A DNA stretch of 64,000 nt from an uncultured Oscillospiraceae bacterium (GTDB lineage Bacteria; Bacillota; Clostridia; Oscillospirales; Oscillospiraceae): NCBI GenBank assembly GCA_900763705.1, contig CAAFLG010000049.1:1-64000 (forward strand). The letters run 5' to 3'. Each line of letters opens with the position of its first letter. Position 1 is the stretch's first letter. The notes beneath the pieces are model-generated. The model did not search any database. It worked only from the letters and a program-made list of their open reading frames with translations, and had not been told where the DNA came from. Shown piece by piece: positions 40,771 to 51,000 of this stretch. Made by a program: the position numbers and the translations under genes.

Positions 40771-43700
40771 TTACAGCCGTACTTCTTCCCCGGCGGAGAA
40801 GAAGTACAGCAGCTTTTCCTTGACCCGTTTCCCTGTCACGCGCGCGAGCGCCATGGAATAGGCCTCAAGCTGGGGGCGATAGTGCGCGGCGCGCTCTGCG
40901 AGGTTGTCGCGCGAGACGCGGTCAGTCTTGAAGTCCACGACCACGATCTCGCCGCCCTCTTCAAAGAAACAGTCCACCACGCCCTGCAAGAGCACCGCGT
41001 CATCCGCGTCCACGTTCGCAAACTCCCGCACGGGGCGCAGCAGCGAGAAGCGGTACTCGCGTCGGACGCTTTCGCTCCTTCGGATGCGCTGCGCGAGCGG
41101 ACTTTGCAAAAAGCGTACGATCGCGCGCACATCCACGGCCCGTGCCTGCTCGTCCGTCAGCTTGCGCTGCGTGCGCATCGACTCGATCTGCGCGCGCACG
41201 CCCGCCTCGTCCTCTGCGCGGGAAAAGTCGAGGTACTGCATCGCAAGATGGATCGCCGTGCCGCGTTCAGCGCCCGAAAGCGCCTCTTTCCCTGCAAGGA
41301 ATTTTGGTTTACACAGGCTGCGCAATCTGGGCGGCAGCGTTGTATTCTCGGAGATCTCTTCGTCCAGCGCGCGGCCCTTGAGCTGCGTCGCCGTGAGCTT
41401 TGCAGGCAGGAGCGTCTCTGCGCGATGGGGGTATTCATACTCGAGCGCCAAAGTGTCCACGCGCATTTCCTCTGCCCGCGGCGCATCCTCGCGCGCTGTC
41501 TCGTCCTCTGCCGTGGGTGCAAAGGCGCTCAGCGCGTCGTGCACGCACACGGTCCACGGCGTTTCGTCGGCAAAAAAGCGACCCTCGCCGCTCTGCTCGG
41601 CAAACGCGCGGAGCGCATATGCTTCGCTGCGCTGCAAAAGCGGCAGCATGATCCAGTCCCCCATGCACTTGCCGTCGTCCACGGCCTCGGGCAGCACGGG
41701 ACACGAGCTCACGGCCAGAAGATCCCGGACGCGGCTGCGCGCGTTTGCCTGCGTATGCACCATCACGAGCTTTTCCTTCGCGCGCGTCATCGCAACGTAG
41801 AGCACGCGCATTTCCTCGGCCCTGGCCTCGCGCCGCAGCGTGTGCTCGAGCGCCTGGCGCGCAAGCGTCGGGTACTGGATATGCCGCTGCGTATCCACGC
41901 ATACCGGGCCAAGGCCAAGCTGCGGATGCACCAAAACCGAACTCTGAAAGTCCATGTTGCTGAAGCGCCGCGCAAGATCCGACAAAATGACCACCGGGAA
42001 CTCAAGGCCCTTCGACTTGTGGATCGACATAATGCGCACGCCGCCGCTCACGCCCGCGCCCTGCGGTGCGTTCGCCTCCCCGCTCGCAAGCTGGGCGCGC
42101 AGAGCGCTGACGAAGGAGAAGAGGCCCAAGTGTCCCGCGCGCTCAAAATCCTCGCTCATCTGCAAAAAGGCAAGCAGGTTTTCTTTGCGCGCCTGTCCGT
42201 CCGTCATCGCGCCAAACACCGCCATCACATGGCAGGCGCGGTAGATCTCGTCGAGCAGCTCCCGCACGCGAAGCGACGCCGCCCGCTCGCGAAGCGCGCG
42301 CAATTGGGCGAGAAAATGCGCCGTCTTCTCGCTCTCATCGGCGAACAGCGCATCATAAAAGTCGCCGCTTTTCCGCTTTGCGCGGATCTGCGCGAGCTCA
42401 TCAGGCGTGAAGCCGAAGAGCGGCGATCTCAGCACCGACAGCAGCGGCACATCCTGACGCGGATTGTCGATGACTTGCAGGAGCGAGAAGAGCACCGCGA
42501 TCTCCGTCGCGGCGAAAAAGTCGCCGCCCGCGTCCGAGGCGCAGCGCACCCCCCGCGACTCCATCGCGCGGCGGAAGTCTGCAAGGCGCGTTCGCGGCGA
42601 GCGCATCAGGATGACGATGTCCTCCTCGCGCACGGGACGCAGTTCTTTCGTCTCATCATCCTGTACAGGAAATTTACTTGTCAGCATATCGCGGATATAG
42701 TCCGCGACGAACGCGGCCTCGGCCTCGCTCGCGCGCACGCGCCGCTCGCCCGTCTGCGTTGGCAGGTCGAGCAGGTGGAACTCCGCGCCGCAGCGATCGG
42801 ACGGCACGTAGCTCGCGCCGGGCCGCAGCATTTCGTCCTCGCCGTAGTCAAGCTCGCCCATTTCCTCGGAAAGAATGTTGCAGAAGACGAAATTCGTCGC
42901 CTCCAGCACCTCCTTGCGCGAGCGGAAATTGCGCGAGAGCAGGAGCTTCGCACTCTCATGCTCGCCCGCCGCCGCAAGGGGCGGCCATGTGTTGTAATGC
43001 TGCAAAAAGATGCGCGGGTCTGCCAGACGGAAGCGGTAAATACTCTGCTTCACATCTCCGACCGTGAAAAGGTTTTCTCCTTTACGGGATATCGCGTCAA
43101 AAATGCGGTTCTGCACCTCGTTGGTGTCCTGATACTCGTCCACCATGATCTCGCGGTAGCGCGCGCTGACGATGCGCGCAAGCTCTGTCGGCACGCCGTC
43201 CTCTCCGATGAGAAGGCGGATGGCCTCGTGCTCCTGATCGGAGAAGTCAGCAGAATTCCGCCGCCGCTTTTCCTCGTTGTACCGGCGGGAAAAGTCCGCC
43301 GTCAGGTCGATGAGCGCGAGCATTGCGGGCGCCATCGTGCGCAGGTCCTCCACCGCCTCGTCGGACGAGGCGGAAAAAATCTCGGCAAAGCCCTTGACGG
43401 TCTCCTTGCAGTTGTCCCACAGGCTTTTCATGCGCGCTTTCATCTCGCCGCCGTCGCTGTCCTTCACCGCCGAGAGGCGGGGGAACGTGATCGCCGCGCC
43501 GCGCGAAGCATCCCAGCTCTCCTTTGTCTTCTCTTCCAGCGCGCCAAGCTGCAAGGAGACATCCAAAAAGGCGGGCGCATACTTCTGGTTCAGCGCGTCG
43601 TTTTCGCACATCTCCTGCGCCGCGCGGCTCAAAAGCTCCCTGCAATGGCGCGCCTTGCGCCGCACTTCGTTTAAGAGGATCCTGCCGTATGGCGTATCCT

Positions 43701-44334
43701 CGACCTTCTCCGGCACGGCGCGCCAGAACGCGCGCTGCGCGTCAAGCCACTTGTCCTCATAGGGCTGCGCCTGCAATTTTGCGTGCAGCTCGAGCACCAG
43801 CGCCTCGAGCGCGCTGTCGTCGCGCCCAGCGCCGAGCGTGTCGGCCAGCAGCGTGCCGCCGTCCGTCAGGCGGTCGTAAAAATCATCCAGCGTGCGCGCG
43901 AGCACGCGCTCGCGCAGCACCTGCGCCTCGTTCTCATCCAGCACGCGGAAATCCGGCCGCAGCGCATGACCGCGCGCGTCCTCGCTGAGCAGGTGGCAGT
44001 TCTCGCGCAGAAGTGCGGTGCAGAAGGCGTCCACTGTTTTGATGTCCGCGCGGTAAACGCGCAGCATCTGCCGCCGCAGATGCTCGTTGCCGGGGTCGCG
44101 CTCCATGCGCTCGGTGAGCGCCTTGGCGATCTTGCCGCGCAGCTCGCTCGCCGCGGCGCGCGTGTAGGTAATAATGAGGAAATCGTCAAGATCCGCGCCC
44201 TCGCGCTCCACATAGGAAAAGAGCCGCTCGACGAGCACCTTCGTCTTGCCCGAGCCTGCCGCCGCGGAGACAAGGAGGCTGCGCTCCCGACTGTCCACCG
44301 CCGCTTGCTGTTCATTCGTCAGTTTTTCAGCCAT
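40771..44334 (-). CDS. addA: ATP-dependent helicase/nuclease subunit A
   Basis: The 1187-residue UvrD-type helicase starts LTNEQQAAVDSRERSLLVSAAAGSGKT (Walker A 24-31) and carries the SF1A motifs ADFSDQEHEAI, VDEYQDTNEVQ, SIHKSKGLEFPVV and VAMTRAKEKL. The C-terminal RecB-type nuclease domain keeps VVDFKTD near residue 1130. AddAB resects DNA ends up to Chi for RecA-dependent repair. The start overlaps addB's stop by eight bases. Confidence 0.96.
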   Translation of the reverse strand: MAEKLTNEQQAAVDSRERSLLVSAAAGSGKTKVLVERLFSYVEREGADLDDFLIITYTRAAASELRGKIAKALTERMERDPGNEHLRRQMLRVYRADIKTVDAFCTALLRENCHLLSEDARGHALRPDFRVLDENEAQVLRERVLARTLDDFYDRLTDGGTLLADTLGAGRDDSALEALVLELHAKLQAQPYEDKWLDAQRAFWRAVPEKVEDTPYGRILLNEVRRKARHCRELLSRAAQEMCENDALNQKYAPAFLDVSLQLGALEEKTKESWDASRGAAITFPRLSAVKDSDGGEMKARMKSLWDNCKETVKGFAEIFSASSDEAVEDLRTMAPAMLALIDLTADFSRRYNEEKRRRNSADFSDQEHEAIRLLIGEDGVPTELARIVSARYREIMVDEYQDTNEVQNRIFDAISRKGENLFTVGDVKQSIYRFRLADPRIFLQHYNTWPPLAAAGEHESAKLLLSRNFRSRKEVLEATNFVFCNILSEEMGELDYGEDEMLRPGASYVPSDRCGAEFHLLDLPTQTGERRVRASEAEAAFVADYIRDMLTSKFPVQDDETKELRPVREEDIVILMRSPRTRLADFRRAMESRGVRCASDAGGDFFAATEIAVLFSLLQVIDNPRQDVPLLSVLRSPLFGFTPDELAQIRAKRKSGDFYDALFADESEKTAHFLAQLRALRERAASLRVRELLDEIYRACHVMAVFGAMTDGQARKENLLAFLQMSEDFERAGHLGLFSFVSALRAQLASGEANAPQGAGVSGGVRIMSIHKSKGLEFPVVILSDLARRFSNMDFQSSVLVHPQLGLGPVCVDTQRHIQYPTLARQALEHTLRREARAEEMRVLYVAMTRAKEKLVMVHTQANARSRVRDLLAVSSCPVLPEAVDDGKCMGDWIMLPLLQRSEAYALRAFAEQSGEGRFFADETPWTVCVHDALSAFAPTAEDETAREDAPRAEEMRVDTLALEYEYPHRAETLLPAKLTATQLKGRALDEEISENTTLPPRLRSLCKPKFLAGKEALSGAERGTAIHLAMQYLDFSRAEDEAGVRAQIESMRTQRKLTDEQARAVDVRAIVRFLQSPLAQRIRRSESVRREYRFSLLRPVREFANVDADDAVLLQGVVDCFFEEGGEIVVVDFKTDRVSRDNLAERAAHYRPQLEAYSMALARVTGKRVKEKLLYFFSAGEEVRL

Positions 44335-47300
44335 TCTCGCGCGCCCCCTCTCCGTTCACTTCGTCTATATGCTGCCAGAATTCGTCGTTCTTCGTTGCTT
44401 TGATGTATTCCATGCGGTCGCTGCCGCTGCCCTCTTCGAAGTGGCAGGCACTTGCGAACTCGCAGTAAGTGCAGGCCGACTGCTGCGGCGTGCGCGCGTA
44501 AGGGTCGGCATCGATGTTGCCGGAGAAGACCTCGCCCGCGATCTCGCGCAGCACGCGGTCCACATAGCGGGCGAGCTTTTCAAACTGCCCCTCGGAGGCA
44601 AGGTTTCCCGTCACCGTGCCGTCCTTTTTCACCGCGATGGGAAGATAACTCGCCTCTTCGAGCGCGCTGTGCTCCATCGCTTGCAGGACAGCCGCCTCTT
44701 CCAGCACCATGCCGCTGCGCCTGAGCTCCTTTTTGCGCGCCTTTTCGATCTTTTCCGGCGCAGTGTCGCGCGCGCAGCGCAGCATCGGTTCGCGCGCGGG
44801 CGTGTAAAGCACACCCGCCGGGACAATCTCCTTCCCGCCGAAGAGCGCACCGCCCGCCTGCTCGAGCGCAAAGAGGTAGAGCAGCATCTGTAGGCCCAGT
44901 CCGTAGCGCACCTCCGCAAGGTCGAAGCTCTTGCGCCCTGTCTTATAGTCCACAACGCGCAGATAGAGCTTTCCGCCGTGCTCCCAGCCGTCCACGCGGT
45001 CAACCTTTCCGACCACACGCGCGGTGTTTCCCTTTTCGCGCACGGTGATGGCGGGCATCTGCCCGCCCGGCCCGAAGGCAAGCTCAAATGCCATCGGCTC
45101 AAAGTCCGAGTGCTTGAGTTCGTCCGCCACCTCGTCCATGATGCGCTGCGTGGAATCGCACAGGCGGTCAAAGAGGTAGCGGAAGCGAGCGCTCTTTTCC
45201 GAAAGATCCGGCAGCACGCGCGCCTTGTAGTCCGCGATGGCCTCCTGCACCAGCGCGTGCAGTTCCGCCTTTTCAAGCGTGTGCAATCCGCCGCGCGTCT
45301 TTGCCGCGCGCAGCGTGTGCTCCATCACATCATGCACGAAGGTGCCGATCTGCGGGGCGTCAAAGCCCGCGCCCGTGCGCTCCTTTGCGCGCAGGCCGTA
45401 GCGCAGGAAGTAGGCAAAGTGGCACGCGCGCGCCTTATCCATCTGCGAGGCGGACAGGCGCAGCGCATCGCCGTAGAGCGAACGCACCGCATTTCTTGAG
45501 AGCTTGCCGCGCGTGGTGCGCGAGGCCGCGCGCATCGCCGCAAGCACACTCTCCGCATCGGCCCTTCCTTCAAAATACTGCCACAGCGCGCCGCCGATGT
45601 GCTCGCCCGCATACTCGAGCGCCGCGTCCTTTGCCGTCAGGCGATACGCCTTGTCAGCATCTTCTTTCTGTACCTTTACGTCCGGCAGCAGGCGCGCGAT
45701 GCGCCCGATGGCGAACGAGGGACGCTTCTCTCCGCCCGCGCCGTCCGACACGGGGTAGGAAAGCGTCAGCTTTTCCGTCGGCTGGGCGAGAGAGGCGTAA
45801 AGGTTCTGAATTTCCAGCCGGAACTGCTCCATGCCGTGCGGCGCAAGGAAGATCTCGCGCTGCTCGAGCGCCTCTCTGTCCTCGTCGCGCAGCACGCCGC
45901 CGCCCGTTTCCGCCGCGGGCAGCACGCCGTCGTTTGCGCCGAGCAGGAAGAGCGCGCGCACCGTATGGCGGTCGTTTCGCGTCATCTCGCAGAGGTTCAC
46001 CGCGTCCAGCGTCACGGGGATCGTGCCCACGCTGTACTGCGTCAGCACGAGGCGGAAGAGCTGGGCGAATTCCTCGGCGCCGAGCACCGTGTCGCCCAGG
46101 ATCTCCACAAACTGATCCATCACGCCGCAGAGGATGGTCCACAGCTGCGCCGTTTCCTCGGCGCGCTGTGCCTCTCCTTCGGAAAAGAGGCGTTCGGTCT
46201 GCGCTTGCAGCGCATCCGGCAGGTCGATCTCTTCTAGGTAGTCATAGAGCGCACGGACCTTCTCCTCCGCCGTGCCGCTGCCGCCCACGCCCTCCTTGAG
46301 GTGCGCGAACGGGCCCTGCACGCGCGCTCTGAGCGCGTTCACCGCCGCAAGGCGCTCTCTTGCCTCATCCGTCCAGTCCGCGCCGTAGCCGTCGGGGTGC
46401 GCGCTCCACGGCGTTTCCCGCGTCCATGCGCCCCCGCGCACCTCCCACTTGAGCGCGTAATTTTCAAGGAGGTCGCACTCTTCCATCGTAAGCCCCGCAA
46501 GCCCCGTTTTGAGGCAGCGGAACACGTCCTCATATTCAAATCCGCCCGTCGCCGCGTCGAGCGCGCCGAGCAGCAGCGTCAGGACGCTGCTGCGCAGAAT
46601 GTCGCTCCGGTGGGCATAGTAGAGCGGGATGCCGAAGCGCGCGAAGGCCGTTTGCAGCGCAGCGGCATAGCTTTCAAGGTTCCGCGCCGTGACCGTGATG
46701 TCGCGGTAGCGATAGCCCTGCTCGCGCACGAGCGAGAGGATCTGCGCGGCGACCCATTCGCACTCGCTGTAGGCACTGCTCGCCTCGTAGAGCACGACGG
46801 CGTCCGTCCCGCCCGGCAATGTACGCGCAGGGCCGAAAAAGCAGCGCTCGATGTGCGAAAGCGCGCCGCTATCGCCGCTCGGCGCAAGCGTTTCTTCCTC
46901 GCAGGGAACGCCCGCGTCGCGCGCAAGGGCGATGAGCTGCGCGCGCACGCGCAGCCCCGCCGAAAATAGCTCCCGGTCGCCATCATCGCCCAGCAGCGTG
47001 ACCGTCACGCTCTTCGCGCGGCGCAGCAGGATGCGCAGGATGCGCAGCTCGCGCCCCGTAAAGTAGGAAAAGCCGTCCAGAAACACGTCTTTCCCGTCGA
47101 TGTAGCCCGATTCCTCCAGGTGCTCCTCCAGCTTTTGCAGCGCCTCGCGCGCATCGCGTCCCGGCGCGTTGAGCTTGGCGAGATAGACGCCGTACAAAAG
47201 CGCGATGTCGCGCAGCTTGTCGCCGCTCTCGCCCTCAAGGTCTTCGACGCGCTCGGCAAGCGTTTCCGGCGCAACGGCATAGGCTTGCAGCTCCTCCATC

Positions 47301-47662
47301 ACATCGAGCAGGCTCTCGAGAAATGCCGCGCGCTGCGACGCCCTGCGGTAGACCTTGAGCGACGGCGCAAGCTCTGTGAGCGCGCGTTGGAGCGTCAGGA
47401 GTTTTCCGCCTGCGTCCAGCGTCACGTCCGCACTGCCGCCGCAGACTTGCAGCACACGCGTGGAGAGCAGCTTGAAGGTCAATACCTCCGCGTGGCGCGA
47501 GGCCGCGTCGCCGCAGGCGCGGCACACGTCCATCTCCGCCACGTGCGATGCGTGCTCCGGCACGAGCAATATCTGCTGCGAGGAATCGCCCAATTCCGCG
47601 ATCCTTTTCAGCACGCGCTCGGATTTGCCCGTGCGCGCGCGGCCCATCAGAAGATGCAGCAA
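44327..47662 (-). CDS. addB: ATP-dependent nuclease subunit B
   Basis: A TTG at 47662, eight bases after AAGGGGG, gives the expected MLHLLMGRARTGKS N-terminus (Walker A 7-14); an ATG nine codons earlier would contain the ribosome site. The 1111-residue protein has the inactive helicase-like body, the nuclease motif DYKTGRKSFD near 905, and the Fe-S cysteines Cys747 (ACHFAY) plus CTYCEFASAC near 1063-1073. It pairs with AddA and scans for Chi. Confidence 0.95.
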   Translation of the reverse strand: MLHLLMGRARTGKSERVLKRIAELGDSSQQILLVPEHASHVAEMDVCRACGDAASRHAEVLTFKLLSTRVLQVCGGSADVTLDAGGKLLTLQRALTELAPSLKVYRRASQRAAFLESLLDVMEELQAYAVAPETLAERVEDLEGESGDKLRDIALLYGVYLAKLNAPGRDAREALQKLEEHLEESGYIDGKDVFLDGFSYFTGRELRILRILLRRAKSVTVTLLGDDGDRELFSAGLRVRAQLIALARDAGVPCEEETLAPSGDSGALSHIERCFFGPARTLPGGTDAVVLYEASSAYSECEWVAAQILSLVREQGYRYRDITVTARNLESYAAALQTAFARFGIPLYYAHRSDILRSSVLTLLLGALDAATGGFEYEDVFRCLKTGLAGLTMEECDLLENYALKWEVRGGAWTRETPWSAHPDGYGADWTDEARERLAAVNALRARVQGPFAHLKEGVGGSGTAEEKVRALYDYLEEIDLPDALQAQTERLFSEGEAQRAEETAQLWTILCGVMDQFVEILGDTVLGAEEFAQLFRLVLTQYSVGTIPVTLDAVNLCEMTRNDRHTVRALFLLGANDGVLPAAETGGGVLRDEDREALEQREIFLAPHGMEQFRLEIQNLYASLAQPTEKLTLSYPVSDGAGGEKRPSFAIGRIARLLPDVKVQKEDADKAYRLTAKDAALEYAGEHIGGALWQYFEGRADAESVLAAMRAASRTTRGKLSRNAVRSLYGDALRLSASQMDKARACHFAYFLRYGLRAKERTGAGFDAPQIGTFVHDVMEHTLRAAKTRGGLHTLEKAELHALVQEAIADYKARVLPDLSEKSARFRYLFDRLCDSTQRIMDEVADELKHSDFEPMAFELAFGPGGQMPAITVREKGNTARVVGKVDRVDGWEHGGKLYLRVVDYKTGRKSFDLAEVRYGLGLQMLLYLFALEQAGGALFGGKEIVPAGVLYTPAREPMLRCARDTAPEKIEKARKKELRRSGMVLEEAAVLQAMEHSALEEASYLPIAVKKDGTVTGNLASEGQFEKLARYVDRVLREIAGEVFSGNIDADPYARTPQQSACTYCEFASACHFEEGSGSDRMEYIKATKNDEFWQHIDEVNGEGARENG

Positions 47663-47806
47663 ACATTCCGCCCCCTTTTTTCGTCTCATTTTGCAACAAG
47701 TGTACCATATTTTTCGTCTCTCGGCAACGAAGAAAGCTCTGCGTGCATATTTTTCCCGCGCGCGGAAACACTAGCGGCGATGAATCCATGCGAAGGAGGG
47801 TACTCT

Positions 47807-48028
47807 ATGGTCATCGATAAGATCGCGCTCATTCTCGCCATCATCGGCGCGCTCAACTGGGGAAGCGTGGGACTGTTCGGCTTCGACTGCGTCGCCTTTC
47901 TCTTCGGCGGTCAGATCGGGATGCTCAGCCGCGTGATCTACACGCTCGTGGGACTCGCCGGCATCTGGTGCATCACGATGCTGTTTCGGGAGGCCGCGCC
48001 GACGGAAAGCGGCGGCCATACGAAATAA
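47807..48028 (+). CDS. DUF378 family small membrane protein
   Basis: The 73-residue protein starts at ATG 47807 with GAAGGAGGG upstream. It has two membrane helices with the family pattern IDKIALILAIIGALNWGSVGLFGFD and RVIYTLVGLAGIW. The DUF378 function is unknown. It stands alone with its own terminator, divergent from addB. Confidence 0.92.
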   Translation: MVIDKIALILAIIGALNWGSVGLFGFDCVAFLFGGQIGMLSRVIYTLVGLAGIWCITMLFREAAPTESGGHTK

Positions 48029-48029
48029 T

Positions 48030-48054
48030 AAAAGGAGGGCTTAGCCCTCCTTTT
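48030..48054. terminator. bidirectional terminator after the DUF378 gene
   Basis: AAAAGGAGGGC/GCCCTCCTTTT hairpin between convergent genes. Confidence 0.85.
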
Positions 48055-48065
48055 ATTGTTTTCCG

Positions 48066-49442
48066 TCATTCTTTTGTTCCTTCCAGCTCGCGCATCGAGC
48101 GGCGGAACTGGCGGTAGAACATCACGCTCGTCATCACCACCGCGCCGAAGTCGGCGACGGGCTCTGCCAAAAACACCGCAAATGCCTTGTCCGCGAAAAA
48201 GTGCGGCAGAATATAGATGAGCGGGATGAGCAGGATGATCTTGCGCCACACGGCGAGGAAGAGCGACGTCTTCGCGTTGCCGAGCGCCACAAACGTCTGC
48301 TGGCAGGCGATCTGGATGCCGAAAATGCCGCTGCACCCCATGTAGATGCGCACGGCCCACGCCGCGTATTCGACCAGCGCAGGGTCATTATTGAAAATCA
48401 GGATGAACGCGCGCGGGAAGAGCCCGACCAGAAGCCAGATGGCCATTGAATAGCTCAGGCAGGCGCGCAGCAGGCAGGAAAATGCCTCGCGCACGCGCTG
48501 GGCGTTCTTTGCGCCGAAGTTGTAGCTCACGATGGGCTGCGCGCCCTGTGTTAAGCCCTGAAGCGGCATATTCGAAAACTGCATGATGCTCGTCAGCACT
48601 GTCATCGTGCCGACGGCCATGTCGCCGCCGTAGCGCAGGAGAGATGAGTTGAAGCAGATGGCGATGAGGCTCTCCGTCGACTGCATCACAAACGGGGAAA
48701 GGCCCAGCGCGATGCACGGCAGCACGACCTTTGCGCTCACGCGGAGGTTCTCGCGTTTCAGATGCCAGTGCGTCTTCTTCCCCGTGAGGAAGGCCATCAC
48801 CCACAAAGCCGACACCGCCTGAGAAAGCACCGTTGCCAGCGCCGCCCCGCGCACGCCGAGGCCGAACACAAAGATAAAAAGAGGGTCGAGCGCGATGTTG
48901 AGCAGCGCGCCGATGAGCACCGTTTTCATGCTCACGGTGGCAAATCCCTGCGCCGTGATGTAGGCGTTCATGCCGAGCGTGAGCTGGACGAAGACCGTGC
49001 CGAGAGCGTAGATGCGCATATAGTCGAGCGCATAGCCCACGGTGTTCTCGCTCGCACCGAAGAGCAGCAGCAGCTTTTCCGCAAACAGCTCAAAAACAAT
49101 CGTCAGCACGAGCGAGGTGATGAGCAGCATCGTCAGACAGTTGCCCATGATGCGCTCAGACTTTCTCCTTTCGCCCGCGCCCTCGGCGATCGAGGCGCGC
49201 GGCGCGCCGCCAATGGCCATGAGCGAGGCAAAGGCCGCGATGACCATGATGATCGGCAGGCACACGCCCACGCCCGTGAGCGCGAGCTTGCCGACCGTTT
49301 CCGCCGGCTGCATATGGCCGATGAACACGCGGTCCACCAGATTATAGAGCATATTGACGATCTGGGAGGTGATCGTCGGCACGGAGAGGGAAAAGAGCAG
49401 CTTTTTGATGTTTCCCTGCCCGAGATCAGCGTATTGACTCAC
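48066..49442 (-). CDS. MATE family efflux transporter
   Basis: GTG 49442 is preferred, since AAGGGTGAG lies upstream and MSQYADLGQGNIKKLLFSLSVPTI fits the family start; a GTG at 49451 is the alternative. The 458-residue protein has twelve membrane helices in two related halves, the MATE motif NMLYNLVDRVFIGH in helix 2 and PLQGLTQGAQPIVSYNFGAKN in the second half. It should export organic cations or drugs by Na+ or H+ antiport. It stands alone. Confidence 0.92.
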   Translation of the reverse strand: MSQYADLGQGNIKKLLFSLSVPTITSQIVNMLYNLVDRVFIGHMQPAETVGKLALTGVGVCLPIIMVIAAFASLMAIGGAPRASIAEGAGERRKSERIMGNCLTMLLITSLVLTIVFELFAEKLLLLFGASENTVGYALDYMRIYALGTVFVQLTLGMNAYITAQGFATVSMKTVLIGALLNIALDPLFIFVFGLGVRGAALATVLSQAVSALWVMAFLTGKKTHWHLKRENLRVSAKVVLPCIALGLSPFVMQSTESLIAICFNSSLLRYGGDMAVGTMTVLTSIMQFSNMPLQGLTQGAQPIVSYNFGAKNAQRVREAFSCLLRACLSYSMAIWLLVGLFPRAFILIFNNDPALVEYAAWAVRIYMGCSGIFGIQIACQQTFVALGNAKTSLFLAVWRKIILLIPLIYILPHFFADKAFAVFLAEPVADFGAVVMTSVMFYRQFRRSMRELEGTKE

Positions 49443-49557
49443 AGTTCTCACCCTTCTATTACAGCAGTACCCGATAAGATATCACATCGCACTCCCGCCG
49501 TCAAGTGCGGCGCAAAAGCAAAATGCGCGGAAATTAAGACTTTTTTTGCTTTCTCCA

Positions 49558-49587
49558 TTGCTTTTTCCACTGCGGTTATTGTATACT
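49558..49587 (+). promoter_or_regulatory. promoter of the DUF1015 gene
   Basis: TTGCTT (49558-49563) and TATACT (49582-49587) with an 18-base spacer, 70 bases upstream of the gene. Confidence 0.5.
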
Positions 49588-49656
49588 TTAAAAGATGCAA
49601 CCGCGCCGGAAAAGTAATGATGCTTTTTCGGATCATTATCATCAGGAGGAACCACC

Positions 49657-50937
49657 ATGAACGAAAAGTTTTCCAAGCTCGGCTTCTATCCTTCCGACAT
49701 TCTGCTGCCCAAGAATGTGGATATGAGCAAGTGGGCTGTTGTTGCCTGCGACCAGTTCACCTCTGAGCCCGAGTACTGGGAGCGCGTGGAGAAGACCGTC
49801 GGCGATGCGCCGTCCACCCGCCGTCTCATTCTGCCCGAGGCCAACCTGAAGGCCCCCAATGTTGACGAGTTCATCGCCGACATCAACGCTTCCATGAGCA
49901 AGTATCTCAGCGAGGGCATCTTTGAAACGCTCAAGGACTCCCTCATTTATATTGAGCGCGGCCAGAGCGACGGCAAGATCCGCCACGGCCTCATCGGCAT
50001 GATCGACCTCGATCAGTATGACTTCACCCCCGGCTCCGGCGCGCTCATCCGTGCCACCGAGGGCACCGTGCTCGACCGTATCCCCCCGCGCGCCCGCGTG
50101 CGCCGCAACGCCCCCATCGAGCTGCCCCACGTCATGCTGCTCATCGACGACCCCGAGAAGACCGTCATCGAGCCGCTGACCGCCGCTGCCGGCACGATGG
50201 AGAGCCTCTATGACTTCGACCTCATGGAGAACGGCGGCCACATCAAGGGCTACAAGCTCTCCGACGCGCAGATTGACGCCGTGGCCGACGCGCTGACCGG
50301 CCTCACCACCGACGAGGCGATGAAGAGCAAGTACGGTGTTTCCGGCGTTGCTCCGCTGCTGTTCGCCGTGGGCGACGGCAACCACTCCCTCGCCACCGCC
50401 AAAGCCTGCTACGAGGAACAGAAGAAGGGCAAGACGCCCGAGGAGTACCTCGCGCTTCCCTCCCGCTACGCACTTGTCGAGGTCGTGAACAACCACGACG
50501 ACGCGCTGCAGTTCGAGCCCATCCACCGCGTGCTCTTCGACGTCGACCGCGAGAAGTTCATGGACGAGTTCAAGAAGTTCTACCCCAACGCCCACGAGGG
50601 CAAGGGCGAAGGTCACGTCATTGAGGTCTGCTGGGCCGGTCATGACGATTTCATCACCGTTCCCGACCCGAAGGTCCAGCTTGCCGTCGGCACGCTGCAG
50701 GCCTTCATCGACGAGTACCTCAAGAACTTCGGCGGCGAGGTCGACTACATCCACGGCGATGAAGTCACCCGCGAGCTCGGCTCCAAGGAGGGCAACATGG
50801 GCTTCCTGCTGCCCGCGATGGGCAAGGAGCAGCTCTTCAAGACCGTCATGGCTGACGGCGTGCTGCCCCGCAAGACCTTCTCCATGGGTCACGCGCAGGA
50901 CAAGCGCTACTACATCGAGGCGCGCAAGATCCGCTGA
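49657..50937 (+). CDS. DUF1015 family protein
   Basis: The 426-residue protein starts at ATG 49657 with AGGAGGA upstream. Family landmarks include FYPSDILLPKNVDMSKWAVVACDQFTSEPEYW at the start, ALIRATEG and LFAVGDGNHSLATAKACY in the middle. DUF1015 proteins have no proven activity; the conserved DGNHS motif suggests a metal or phosphate site. Clear codon bias towards preferred GC-ending codons suggests good expression. It stands alone with a strong terminator. Confidence 0.92.
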   Translation: MNEKFSKLGFYPSDILLPKNVDMSKWAVVACDQFTSEPEYWERVEKTVGDAPSTRRLILPEANLKAPNVDEFIADINASMSKYLSEGIFETLKDSLIYIERGQSDGKIRHGLIGMIDLDQYDFTPGSGALIRATEGTVLDRIPPRARVRRNAPIELPHVMLLIDDPEKTVIEPLTAAAGTMESLYDFDLMENGGHIKGYKLSDAQIDAVADALTGLTTDEAMKSKYGVSGVAPLLFAVGDGNHSLATAKACYEEQKKGKTPEEYLALPSRYALVEVVNNHDDALQFEPIHRVLFDVDREKFMDEFKKFYPNAHEGKGEGHVIEVCWAGHDDFITVPDPKVQLAVGTLQAFIDEYLKNFGGEVDYIHGDEVTRELGSKEGNMGFLLPAMGKEQLFKTVMADGVLPRKTFSMGHAQDKRYYIEARKIR

Positions 50938-50955
50938 TCTAATGTAACCATTGCA

Positions 50956-50982
50956 GAAAAGCGCCGCCTTGCGGCGCTTTTC
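50956..50982 (+). terminator. rho-independent terminator after the DUF1015 gene
   Basis: GAAAAGCGCCGC/GCGGCGCTTTTC hairpin. Confidence 0.85.
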
Positions 50983-51000
50983 TCATCAGGAGGATTCCCT

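Noticed and set aside
40696..43674. Plus-strand open frame of nearly 1000 codons opposite addA
   Set aside because: Same effect: mirror of a real helicase gene, biased composition and no ribosome site or motif.
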